In this document: positions 1 to 9,100 of the stretch, piece after piece
Layout of the letters: each line of letters begins with the position of its first letter
Numbering within the stretch: the stretch's first letter is position 1
DNA from: Desulfosporosinus orientis DSM 765
GTDB lineage: Bacteria > Bacillota > Desulfitobacteriia > Desulfitobacteriales > Desulfitobacteriaceae
NCBI RefSeq assembly: GCF_000235605.1
Contig: NC_016584.1
Coordinates: 4,508,001-4,572,000 of the forward strand
Reading direction: 5' to 3'
Length of the DNA: 64,000 bases
Notes under the pieces: generated by a model
The model's input: only the letters and a program-made list of their open reading frames with translations
Told to the model about the DNA's origin: nothing
The model's database searches: none
Program-made: the position numbers and the translations under genes

Positions 1-1463
1 TTTAACTCAACCTTGCTTCTTTCCCCTCGAGTTGTAACAGGTATTTGATATTCCCTATTTTTCCGTTTACGTAGAAACTCGGCATAATCAGCCATCTGAG
101 CTAGTGCACGAACCGTCAAGGTTGGATTAAAGAACACAGGCAAACCGGCCCTGCGAAGTTCTCTGACCCCTTCGCCTTCGTCAGTTCCGGGGTAAACCCA
201 GGGATTAAGGACTATGGTCTTACTGGTAGAGTTATAGATATCAATAATACCTCGGGCAATTTCAACTCCATATGGTTCAAATAATTCAAAGTTTGCAAAA
301 ATAATATCGATGCTATCATCCTCAAGTAAAGCATTTAAACAGGTCAATAGTATGTGTGGATGAGTCATGTACTTGCCTGTCATATCGATGGGATTCTGGG
401 CGGATGCGAAGAAAGGAAGAACCTCTTTCATCTTTGCCATTGTGCTTTCTTTAAGCATAGGAAGAGTTAAACCCAGCCCCTCGCACGCATCGGCAAGAGT
501 AACTCCTATACCACCGGAAATGCTCAATATTGCAACGTTTTTTCCCTGAGGTAACCGGCCTGCTGAAGTAAATGGGGCAAAAGCAATCAACTCTTCGTAC
601 CCATCAATTCTGATGATCCCTGTTTGTTTAAAAAACCCGTCATAGATCTGGTCAACCCCTGCCAGAGACCCGGTATGCGAGGAGGCAGCCTTTGCTCCAA
701 CCTTACTTCGTCCCACTTTCATAATCATTATGGGTTTTTGAAGTTTCGCTGCTTTCTCAGCCACTCTACGCAATTTAGCCCCATCTCTCGCGCCCTCAAG
801 ATACCCCCCTACCAGCTTGGTTGCGCTATCATGAATCATATATTCTAAAAAATCGGCGAATTCTGTGTCCGCTTCATTGCCCACACTAACGAAATAATTA
901 AACCCAACACCGTTTGCAAGAGCCTCTGCATAGATCAAGACACCATAAGCGCCGCTTTGAGTGACAAAACCCACAGATTTTGAAGCCACGTCAGGTATAT
1001 CAACAATATGAGCGAAAGAAGCCATGACTCCGTTAATGGTATTAATCAACCCAACGCTATTAGGTCCGCACAGGCGAATACCGGACTCCTTAGCCAACGC
1101 TGTTATTTTCTCCTGAAGTAAACGCCCTTCTAAACCAATTTCTGCAAATCCCGAACTAAAGATGACTGCTGCACAAACACCCTTGGCAATGCACTGTTCC
1201 AGAGCGGCATAGACTCCTTGAGCTGGTATTGAGATTATTACCAAATCCACTTTACCAGGTATATCTGCCAAGGAAGGGTAACATTTGTGGCCAAATATCT
1301 CATTATAGTTTGGGTTAACAGGATAAATCTTGCCTTTATACCCTCTTTTTATCAGCGAAACATGTGGTTTTGAGCTAGGTTTAGTTGTATCACTCGAAGC
1401 CCCAAGAATAGCTATTGATTCAGGCTCAAAAAATTGTTTTAAATAATCGACATCATTTAACAT
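1..1463 (-). CDS. ADP-forming acyl-CoA synthetase (CoA-binding/ligase subunit), 3' end outside window
   Basis: Read directly from the minus strand. The ATG at 1463 follows an AGGTG ribosome binding site and the frame stays open to the window edge (487 codons), so the gene is partial. The N-terminus (MLNDVDYLKQFFEPESIAIL) leads into a Rossmann CoA-binding domain with GASSDTTKPS near residue 20. A CoA-ligase domain follows, with GPNSVGLINT and the phosphohistidine-type stretch SSHTGSLAGVDQIYDG. This is the order in NDP-forming acetyl/acyl-CoA synthetases, which convert an acyl-CoA, ADP and phosphate to the acid, CoA and ATP. The substrate cannot be read. The ATP-grasp part, if fused, would lie beyond position 1. 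Confidence 0.85.
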   Translation of the reverse strand, partial: MLNDVDYLKQFFEPESIAILGASSDTTKPSSKPHVSLIKRGYKGKIYPVNPNYNEIFGHKCYPSLADIPGKVDLVIISIPAQGVYAALEQCIAKGVCAAVIFSSGFAEIGLEGRLLQEKITALAKESGIRLCGPNSVGLINTINGVMASFAHIVDIPDVASKSVGFVTQSGAYGVLIYAEALANGVGFNYFVSVGNEADTEFADFLEYMIHDSATKLVGGYLEGARDGAKLRRVAEKAAKLQKPIMIMKVGRSKVGAKAASSHTGSLAGVDQIYDGFFKQTGIIRIDGYEELIAFAPFTSAGRLPQGKNVAILSISGGIGVTLADACEGLGLTLPMLKESTMAKMKEVLPFFASAQNPIDMTGKYMTHPHILLTCLNALLEDDSIDIIFANFELFEPYGVEIARGIIDIYNSTSKTIVLNPWVYPGTDEGEGVRELRRAGLPVFFNPTLTVRALAQMADYAEFLRKRKNREYQIPVTTRGERSKVEL

Positions 1464-1816
1464 GGGTTTTCACCTCATACATAATAAGTTCTCTAAATGT
1501 TCTTCAAAGACAATAATAATTAGAACAAGTTTACTTAATAATTTGTTCCACATTTTCACTTGTTTTCCTTCAATATTATTAGAATATTCAAAAATAAAAA
1601 AGGCCACCCGTCCAAAAACGATTGTACCTTCTCAAAATGTGTGTTGGGGTCGTACCCCTGGGGAAGGTTGACCGTAGGGCAGCCTTCCCTCGCTGGCTCA
1701 AATCGCCTCGGAGCGAAGAACATGCCAGAAACACTCTTCTGAAATCCCCCGGAGTTTTTCTAGGTACACCCGACGACTTAACGACTGTGGATACGTCCTT
1801 GATCGATTTTGAGAAT
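1464..1816. other. Intergenic stretch upstream of the acyl-CoA synthetase
   Basis: No convincing gene. The first 130 bases are AT-rich and should hold the acyl-CoA synthetase promoter, but no clear -35/-10 pair stands out. From about 1620 the composition becomes GC-rich, with short hairpins, and a 15-bp perfect inverted repeat (1793-1807 with 1819-1833) sits at the junction with the nitronate monooxygenase remnant. Confidence 0.4.
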
Positions 1817-1833
1817 GAATCGATCAAGGACGT
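1793..1833. repeat. Perfect 15-bp inverted repeat at pseudogene breakpoint
   Basis: ACGTCCTTGATCGAT at 1793-1807 is exactly reverse-complemented at 1819-1833, with an 11-base loop. There is no T-tract on either side, so it does not look like a terminator. It lies at the edge of the nitronate monooxygenase remnant. Confidence 0.6.
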
Positions 1834-1984
1834 TTATCAGGGTGACAAAGAGAAAGCTATGCTCGCCGCTGGCGAATCAGCACAACGGATTAATGATTTG
1901 CCAAAAGTAAACGATATGGTACAATCCATTGTTAATGAAGCAGAGGATTGTCTAAGACGCGTCCAGACTAAAATCCTAGTATAA
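1817..1984 (+). pseudogene. C-terminal remnant of a nitronate monooxygenase / 2-nitropropane dioxygenase
   Basis: About 55 codons ending at 1984 read ESIKDVYQGDKEKAMLAAGE, then a segment with INDLPKVNDMV and IVNEAEDCLRR. The pattern (GD, AGE, INDxxxVxxxVxxIVxEAE) is that of the C-terminus of FMN-dependent nitronate monooxygenases, proteins of about 320 residues; the whole TIM barrel is missing. The open frame runs further upstream to 1622, but that part has no family resemblance and is probably fused junk. The inverted repeat at 1793-1833 spans the breakpoint, which suggests a rearrangement. The family call rests on pattern only. Confidence 0.5.
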
Positions 1985-2075
1985 GGCTCTAAACTACTTC
2001 GTGGAGGTACTAACATCACTCAATTTCACTCATCCACTCAGCCTCTCAACATATAACAATGAGTGTAGCAAAACC

Positions 2076-2111
2076 TATCCCTGTCTATTCACAAGGTTCA
2101 GGCCGCCTCAT
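2076..2111 (+). repeat. 36-bp direct repeat, copy 1 (flanks DUF362 gene)
   Basis: TATCCCTG..CTATTCACA..GG..TCAGGCCGCCTCAT recurs at 3362-3397 with 33 of 36 bases identical. The two copies bracket the DUF362 gene in the same orientation. Confidence 0.65.
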
Positions 2112-2198
2112 GATGTAAAATAGCGTGCAACCATCTTTTAGCCATAGGTAAGAAATGGTACAATACTCAATAAGACTTTTGTTAAAGGAGTTTGAATT

Positions 2199-3239
2199 AT
2201 GAGCATCGTACAAGTCATGGATGCAAGCTATGAAAATTGTCATGAGGCCATCGAAAAGATATTTGAACAGTTTCCTTTAGATATTGACGGAAAAAGAATA
2301 GTGATCAAACCGAACGTGCTGCGCAGTGCTGCTCCGGAAGAGGGGATAACCACCCACCCCGCAGTCCTAAAAGCCGTAATCCGGGAAGTGGTCAAACGAA
2401 ACCCTGCCTCTCTGATTGTCGGTGATAATCCGGGCGTGTTTTCCTATGGCATGAACGAAAAGGCCTTCAAGGACACGGGCTTGATGGAAGCAGCCGGTAT
2501 ATATTATCGTAACTTAGGCGCGGAAACTGTGCAGATGAGTATTAATTCTCCCTATATAGAATCGGCCCTGGTATCTCGGGCAATTATCGACGCTGATATC
2601 TATATTAGTATCCCGAAATTTAAGACCCACGGTCTTACCGGTTTATCTTGTGCTATTAAAAATAATTTCGGGCTCTTAGCCGGGGCCCTTAAGGCTCAAA
2701 CCCATAAAAAAGCGGGCAATCCCTTCAACTTTGCCGAAGCGTTGGTCGAAGTATTTGCCCTCAAGGTTCCCGATCTTGTCATTGTTGATGGCGTTTTAGC
2801 TATGGAGGGAAACGGCCCGGCATCCAAGGATTTAGTTAACCTTGGGAAAATCCTAGCCGGTACCGACCCTGTCGCTGTAGACACTGTCGCAGCCCATATG
2901 ATGGGTTTCTCAGAACAGCCTCGCAGCATTCAAATAGCAGCTGCCAAGGGGCATGGTATTAATGACCTTTCCAAAATCACGGTTCATGGGAAACTTGAAG
3001 TTATACATGGTTTTAAGCTTCCTCAATCCGGGCCTCCGGGCGGTGCCATCATGGAATCTGTGACAGCGCTTAGGCCAAAGATCAATAACGAATTATGTAC
3101 TTTATGTGCAACGTGCATAGAACATTGTCCGAATGGTGCTTTAACCATGGATGAATATCCGTCTGTGGCTCCGGAAAAGTGCATCACATGCTATTGCTGC
3201 CAAGAGCTTTGTCCACAGAAGGCGATCGAATTGAAATGA
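2199..3239 (+). CDS. DUF362 domain protein with C-terminal 2x[4Fe-4S] ferredoxin domain
   Basis: 346 residues. The start follows AAAGGAG by eight bases. Residues 1-290 form a DUF362 domain (IVIKPNVL near 33, FKTHGLTGLSCAIKNNFG around 150). Residues 300-345 carry two ferredoxin clusters, CTLCATCIEHCP and CITCYCCQELCP, each CxxCxxC...CP, predicting two 4Fe-4S centres. DUF362-ferredoxin proteins are common in anaerobic Firmicutes and are presumed electron carriers or redox maturation proteins; the exact substrate is unknown. The gene stands alone between two 36-bp direct repeats, so it may be a cassette or lie in a repeat-mediated rearrangement. No terminator is visible downstream. Confidence 0.85.
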   Translation: MSIVQVMDASYENCHEAIEKIFEQFPLDIDGKRIVIKPNVLRSAAPEEGITTHPAVLKAVIREVVKRNPASLIVGDNPGVFSYGMNEKAFKDTGLMEAAGIYYRNLGAETVQMSINSPYIESALVSRAIIDADIYISIPKFKTHGLTGLSCAIKNNFGLLAGALKAQTHKKAGNPFNFAEALVEVFALKVPDLVIVDGVLAMEGNGPASKDLVNLGKILAGTDPVAVDTVAAHMMGFSEQPRSIQIAAAKGHGINDLSKITVHGKLEVIHGFKLPQSGPPGGAIMESVTALRPKINNELCTLCATCIEHCPNGALTMDEYPSVAPEKCITCYCCQELCPQKAIELK

Positions 3240-3361
3240 ATATTCAAGTATCCGGGCTATTCTTAACCAGATCGACCAGATCGGGGCTAACAAAGATGAC
3301 TGCTTCAACTTCCCTATCATTAAAGACAGTGGCATAATTTTCCAGACAAAATAATGAAACT

Positions 3362-3397
3362 TATCCCTGACTATTCACAGGGCTCAGGCCGCCTCAT
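3362..3397 (+). repeat. 36-bp direct repeat, copy 2, overlapping a MITE-like element
   Basis: Same orientation as the copy at 2076-2111, with three mismatches. Its last 14 bases (TCAGGCCGCCTCAT) also form the outer arm of the inverted-repeat element at 3384-3496. Confidence 0.65.
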
Positions 3398-3496
3398 AAC
3401 TGATATGCTCCCCTTTGTGTAGCCCTGAATTTTTGTTATTTCAGGTGTCTACTCAAAGGGACTCAAAGGGGAGCATATCAAAATGAAGCGGCCTGA
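3384..3496. mobile_element. MITE-like inverted-repeat element, about 110 bp
   Basis: Inner arms TGATATGCTCCCCTTT (3401-3416) and its exact reverse complement (3465-3480). Outer arms TCAGGCCGCCTCAT and ATGAAGCGGCCTGA extend the match to about 33 bp per side with a few mismatches. The roughly 48-bp centre has no coding sequence. The layout fits a non-autonomous transposon or the fused ends of a deleted insertion sequence. No transposase of matching ends is seen in the window. Confidence 0.55.
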
Positions 3497-3752
3497 TTTG
3501 TTGCATTTAAACAACGAATTTACATTCCACTTCCTAAACACGAATTCTGAATTCCCAACCCTATTTACATGAAGGAAAGCTTCACCTGTTAACTTCAGAC
3601 CTTCACCGTCTTCTTCTGTACAAACCCCGGCAGCAGCTCCCTCATCTTCCAGACAAAAATCGGCGGAACATGTCCTTCCGCGCAGGTTCCTGGACCCGAC
3701 GCGGAACGACAAAAAGCGACTGCCGGTAAGATGAGCAGCATTCTTCTACCAC

Positions 3753-4745
3753 TTAATTATAGAGTTTTATAAACAAATCGGAGCTGTAATCCTTTATATC
3801 AGAAAAGTTAAGCATGTTATACTTTGATTTAATTTCAGAAAAATATTTTGAGATTAAGTCTTTTTCAATGATGCGATTAGAGCTTTCATAGTCTCCAAGT
3901 CCTCTCCGGGTGATTCTCCAGGGGGATTCAACATGAGTCATTTTCTCCAAAATTTTGCCGCTATAGCATCCAAAATTGACAATAATGCTATCAAGGATCT
4001 CTTTCTCCGCTTCCGTGAGTTCAAAATCGTCATATTCATAAATGTTATCCTCGATCGGGTTATAACCACGATTTTTATATTTATTGTATACATTTCTGTA
4101 GACAGGCCCGTGCACCCATGCTTCACAGTCATTTTCAAATAAATACTCGTAATTAAAAGCCTTATAAAAACCCTGAGCAAAATATAGCAGTTTTTGCAAC
4201 GCTAAGGGGGTTATTTCAACACAGTTGATAATAAAATACTTTACAACGCTGTCAATTTTACCATCACCACTTAACATTTCGGTTTCAATCTTTTCTATAG
4301 CTTCCTTACAAAGTTTGTAGGCACGCTCAGTGATCTTATCTTTGTTTTCTTCTAATATATTGAACATATATCCGGAGTCTTCAAGGAGAAGTCTAAGTTT
4401 TTCTGAATATTGTTTTGTTGGTACATCGCCGTCCAAATATCTAGTTAAAGTGCCTTCCCCCCAGTTTAATAGCATTGAGAGTGGCCTTTTGCCAATATTG
4501 TATTTCTCCAAAATACTTTCAATTTCAGATATCTGAATAAGTTGCTCATGTTCCCTGTATGCAATATCAAGTAGTTTTAGGTTTTGGTCCCTAATTTCAC
4601 CTACAAATATCTCCTCGCCACACTCGTTACAAAACGCAACTTTTGCTTTATAGGTTATTTCTTTTCCTTTAATAACTTTAGTTATTGTTTCTTCCCTAAC
4701 CGAGAATTCTACGATTTCGCGACAATTCTCACAGAAATTCATCAT
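3753..4745 (-). CDS. MqsA-like antitoxin with zinc finger, HTH and Panacea (DUF4065/SocA-like) domain
   Basis: 330 residues, ATG preceded by GAGGAGG. C5/C8 and C39/C42 form an MqsA-type zinc-binding pair. Residues 60-120 resemble an XRE-like helix-turn-helix (IGKRPLSMLLNWGEGTLTRY), and residues 165-330 are a Panacea/DUF4065 domain (ITPLALQKLLYFAQGF, AWVHGPVYRNVY). Proteins of this layout act as DNA-binding antitoxins. The partner lies upstream on the same strand: an MqsR-like toxin gene that is frameshifted (5190-5620), in toxin-then-antitoxin order. A 444-bp gap between them is unusually long for a TA operon. The antitoxin appears intact. Confidence 0.85.
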   Translation of the reverse strand: MMNFCENCREIVEFSVREETITKVIKGKEITYKAKVAFCNECGEEIFVGEIRDQNLKLLDIAYREHEQLIQISEIESILEKYNIGKRPLSMLLNWGEGTLTRYLDGDVPTKQYSEKLRLLLEDSGYMFNILEENKDKITERAYKLCKEAIEKIETEMLSGDGKIDSVVKYFIINCVEITPLALQKLLYFAQGFYKAFNYEYLFENDCEAWVHGPVYRNVYNKYKNRGYNPIEDNIYEYDDFELTEAEKEILDSIIVNFGCYSGKILEKMTHVESPWRITRRGLGDYESSNRIIEKDLISKYFSEIKSKYNMLNFSDIKDYSSDLFIKLYN

Positions 4746-5189
4746 TATGACCTCCTCTATTATTTATTAGTGTAATGCTCCGAATTCATCTCCATATTTA
4801 ACGTTGAAGATGAACGCAGGGTTATACCCAAAGATGGTCCCTCCCAAAAATCTACTGTCGTAAATCAACCAGGCTATTATCCCCTTAGTTCTCTTTCTCT
4901 TATATCAATGAATACAATACGCATATTAACGAATTTCACCAGGGCGCTGTCAAGAATTTTAATTAATCCATAGACCATAAAATAACGCTCGTTTCAAATG
5001 TCATTAGTCTCATATCACTTATTCTACTTTTTTTAACCAAAAGGACATAAACTCAAGCATCCCGATCCCCAAGGCATAACAAACCAAGCTAAGCTTTGGG
5101 GCCGTCAGAGCCATGCTTACACGTTTTCCTGACCCCCACTTCAACCTTTTTAGCGAGGGTTAAATGGTTTAAAAAGTATCCCGTTATTA
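4746..5189. other. Spacer between antitoxin and broken toxin
   Basis: 444 bp with no open frame of note on either strand. It contains the antitoxin ribosome binding site next to 4746. It is far longer than expected inside a TA operon, so an insertion or a remnant of another gene is likely, but nothing is recognisable. Confidence 0.35.
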
Positions 5190-5620
5190 TTATTTAAATT
5201 GGAATTTTATCGGTTTATTTCTTTTGTGGAAAGATATCACAATCAGAAAATCGTCTCCTCGTTTTGTCTGAAGGATATTGGTTTTTATATAGATTTCGAT
5301 GTATTCCGTAGTTCCCCAATTATCAAGCTCATATTCCTTGCAGAATATGTAAAGACGCTCATTTGAATATTCTTCTTTTTCATTATCAACTGCATAGCAA
5401 AAGTCCTCATATTGAAGACTGAGAAATATTTCTCTTTCCTTTTTAGTATCAATTTTATATGTCTCAATGAAATCAGAATTCTCTCTTCGATTCTTATTAA
5501 TTGAAATTGAGTAATTGAGTAATTACCCTTTAATACAAGTTTTCTAAATTCATCGAGATATTTCTTTATATGTTCAACGGTAAAATCCGTATATTTTTTA
5601 GTCTCAACTTTCTCTTTCAA
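5190..5620 (-). pseudogene. Frameshifted MqsR-like (RelE-fold) toxin gene
   Basis: A TTG start at 5620 opens KYTDFTVEHIKKYLDEFRKL then LVLKGNYSI. Here ATTACTCA is duplicated in tandem (about 5511-5526), which shifts the frame. Removing one 8-bp copy restores a continuous 140-codon frame ending at the TAA at 5190-5192, with SLQYEDFCYAVDNEKEEYS, LYIFCKEYELDNWGTTEY, IEIYIKT and DDFLIVISFHKRNKPIKF. That series (GNYxI, SLxxxDF, IYIK, VISFHxR) matches the MqsR toxin family, ribonucleases that cut mRNA. The intact antitoxin lies downstream. The present product is a 111-residue frameshifted protein, presumably inactive. Confidence 0.7.
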
Positions 5621-5812
5621 AGGCTTATCACACCTCTCTATACTATAAGCAAATTATACTCTAATTATACTAACAAAACAATAATTAATGTACTAATTGA
5701 TACACTTTTTACGTTTAATTGACCAGTCCTCCTTTTGCAAGAATGGTTTTCCCAGAATCGAAGGCCCAGTCCTGACTGCGATGGCGCTGTAATGGCTAAG
5801 AAAGGCAGTCAA

Positions 5813-5841
5813 AAAAAGAACGGCGGCCGCCTGGCCGCCAC
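5813..5841 (-). terminator. Rho-independent terminator of the island's last gene
   Basis: On the minus strand GGCGGCC-AGGC-GGCCGCC (perfect 7-bp stem, 4-base loop) is followed by TTCTTTTTTT. It lies 340 bp beyond the stop of the GHKL/helicase gene at 6180, with no certain gene between them. Confidence 0.75.
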
Positions 5842-6179
5842 TTCTCCCCTAACTTATTAATAATATCCCCTCTACCTTATGTAGGAGCACGTGTCGATCA
5901 CTAAAATTAACGATATTCACCCCAACACTATCTTATAGTATGCGATAATTGCATATTGATTATTATGCGAAATTCAACAGATACAGCGCCAAACTGAAGA
6001 AATGTATTTAAATAGTAAAGAAAGTGAATTTGTTCTTCTGAAGTCATGCCAGGATTCGGATCGCCCAGGACAGGAAGAATAATTGAGAGTGTTTTATAGC
6101 CCCACCTACGATTGGATGAGAGAGACATGAATTATGTGAAGAGATACTGCAGGGCTAAAGAATGCTTATATATAACTCG
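5842..6179. other. Stretch between terminator and GHKL/helicase gene
   Basis: A 66-codon open frame on the minus strand (5928-6128) has no ribosome binding site and no recognisable domain. Nothing else is seen. It may be the 3' untranslated region of the large helicase gene. Confidence 0.35.
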
Positions 6180-9100
6180 CTATTCGTGGATTTGTACATC
6201 GACAGCGTTATCTTCGCTTCTAACTTCGTAGCGCTTTTCTGGCCTTCTGTATACATTAACTAATTGGTGGCTTGTTGAAAACGAATTATCTTCAAGGTAA
6301 CTTTCACTGCCAAAAATCAGTTCTTCAATTGAATGAGAATGATGCTCAGTCCAACAGGGTTGTTCGTTACATAGCTTTTCAACTCTCTTAATTAAAGTAA
6401 GATTTCCCACATTTTCAGTATCGTCGTCGGGTATAATTACAAACAGATAATCCCGTGCACGGCTAATAGAAACATTTATAATATTGAGTTTATTGAGGAA
6501 CATTTCCCTTGAAGCTGAGATGGACGGCGGCGGGTTGAACAGCGTAATAATGATGTCGCATTCGTCACCTTGGAATCCGTGAATAGTACCCACCTGCACA
6601 TCAATATTCTTTGGCAATATAACAGAAGACATTAGCTTATCAACCAAATCAGACTGTGCCCTATAAGGCGCAATCAGCCCTATGCGGCATAATTCATCCC
6701 CGCTTGCCAATTCGCTGAGAGAGGATAGGTATTTTACAAATTCAAAGGCAAACAATGCAGAATAGACCTGGTAGTTGCTCTTACCTTGTAAACGCTTCGG
6801 GCGGTAGATGCTCTCATATTTACTGACAGGAAACTTAATGATATTCAATGATTTTATATCAAAATAGTCGTCATCAAGTAACATGCGTTGGCTACCTGAT
6901 GGGCGGTTGTGTTCTAATACACCGCCGTAAGCAAAACGGCTGAACACTTCGCCAATTTCGGGAATACTCCTGTATTGAGTAGTCAAGAGTTTGACTTGGT
7001 ATTGATGTGGAATCGTCGAAGGTTCAGTAAACGAATTGAGTTGCACCATAGTGTATATATTCTCATTCTTCCAGATGTTTACAGTAGTAATTGGTTCTAT
7101 CTGGAATGGGTCACCTGCGATAATGAACTTTTCGGGGGTCTTCTTGTAAAGCGGATAAATAATGTTAACCAATGGAATCATGGATGCTTCGTCAATGATG
7201 ATATAATCCCATTTGAGTGCACGTAAGTGAAGTCGCGTACTCTCGTCCGGCAGGAAGTAATCATATGGAAAACGTGCAATAGTCGTAACCGTAACATTCC
7301 TTGAGAACGTACGGATATCGAAAGTCTTATCACGGAAAATGCCCCTCTGCTCAATAATGTTGTCGTTAGTTGCGCCAAAACGGACAAGCCAATCATTGTA
7401 GCTGTGGTCTGTTTCCATAACTTCCATAAGGCGACGTACAAGTACATCCGCCGACTTATTTGTGGGTGTAAGGACGAGAACTTTCAAATCGTTGATTTTC
7501 TGCATTAAAGGAAGGATGATATCTCTCGCCAGATACGTTGTTTTACCGGTTCCAGGAGGACCGAAAACGAACTCAATATTCTCACAGAGGTTTGTCTGCA
7601 TATTGAAGCCGTTATCTAAATCAAGTCCGTTAAACTGTTTCTGAAGTTCCTCCAAGAGAAAAACAGGATTTCTAGCCTCGATTTTCGCTTCGGTGATCAG
7701 CGATAAATCTACTCCGTCAATTTGTGCGTTCGTTTTGAGTTTTGCCCGCAGTGTGTATGATTTTACGTTTACGACTTCAACCGCGACTTTTATCATTGGT
7801 TGATTGGCAAAATGCATTTCAAGCGGTATATCAGCCAGGTCTTCCATAGATTGTGGTATATAACGGCTAGGATGCTTCAAAATTAGGGTTCTCTCCGTAC
7901 CTGACTCGCGTTCCACTTTGGAGAACGTTATGGAGATCTCTCTGCTATTAGCGTTATTCTCGCTGCAGTTCAGCGATTCTAACTCGAGTATGGCCTTGAA
8001 CCATCCGAAAGAATATCTTCCAGGGGCCAACGCTTGTTGGGTTAACTCCTCTAAGCGAGCAATACTTTCAATTTCATTAACACTTCGTTGTTTTGCCCGC
8101 TCAATTTTCTTGCTAAAGTCAACCGTCGGCTTTGTGAAATCATCTTCATCAGAAATTGGTGTTCTTTCGTTATCGATGGAATTGGTAGTATCTCTCGTTT
8201 TGTGGGCAGAGACAACCCGATCAGCAATTTCTTTTGCAACGCGGGAAACAGTTGGATTTACTGCAGTATTTTCAAGTTCATCTTTCTCATCAGTTGTTGC
8301 GACTTCGGAATGATAAGCAGAGGCTTGCTTCAGTGCCCGATACTGCTCCGCAAACTGCTTTAGATCTTCGGGTGGAATATCGGATAAGGCATCGGCAAGC
8401 TCTATTTTAGCTCGCTGCTCGTCAGTTAAGTTGTCTTCGTCATCTTCCTCTGTTTCTTCTTTGATACCTAAAAAATCAAGTAGTTTCCTGGCCTCATCAT
8501 TTGAGGCGGAATATTTTGGTGATAGCGTTTGTAATGTCAACTCTTTGGCAGAAACAAACTCACCTGAATTGTTAAGGAGCCACGGATTCGTACGCAAAAA
8601 AATCGTATCGCTGGAGTCAAAGGACTCTCGCTGAGAAGAACGATAAAAATAGCTATGAACGCCATTGATGACATCACTAAATTCTTGCCATGACAAACAT
8701 TCTGACTTGATAATGCCAAGTAAGTGCGACCATAATAAAAGAGATAAATTTGCATCATGTGTGTCAATAATTACTAATATTATTTCCTTGCAACCATCAA
8801 TGTAGTGTTCTGTCCAGTTTTCATAACCAGTTGATCGGTGCCATTTATAAGGCATTTGACACGCTTCGCTGTGATCCAATTCACGGCTTAATATTCTGGG
8901 CGCAGTTTTTACTCCGAGTTTTTTTAAAAAAGGCTCCAGATGTCCTTCGGTTCCGATAATCGTCTTATACTCATCCAACTCTACAAACCGGGTATTCGGC
9001 TTAGCTGCGAAATATTCTATAAGATTCTCATCTGGTATGTAAAGGTCACTTGCCTTGCCACGAAAAACCGTTGCATCATCGGCAGAGCGATACCTGATAA

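Noticed and set aside
3449-3712. 87-codon minus-strand open frame
   Set aside because: Overlaps the MITE-like element, and its composition gives no family resemblance on either strand.
5928-6128. 66-codon minus-strand open frame
   Set aside because: No ribosome binding site and no recognisable domain.
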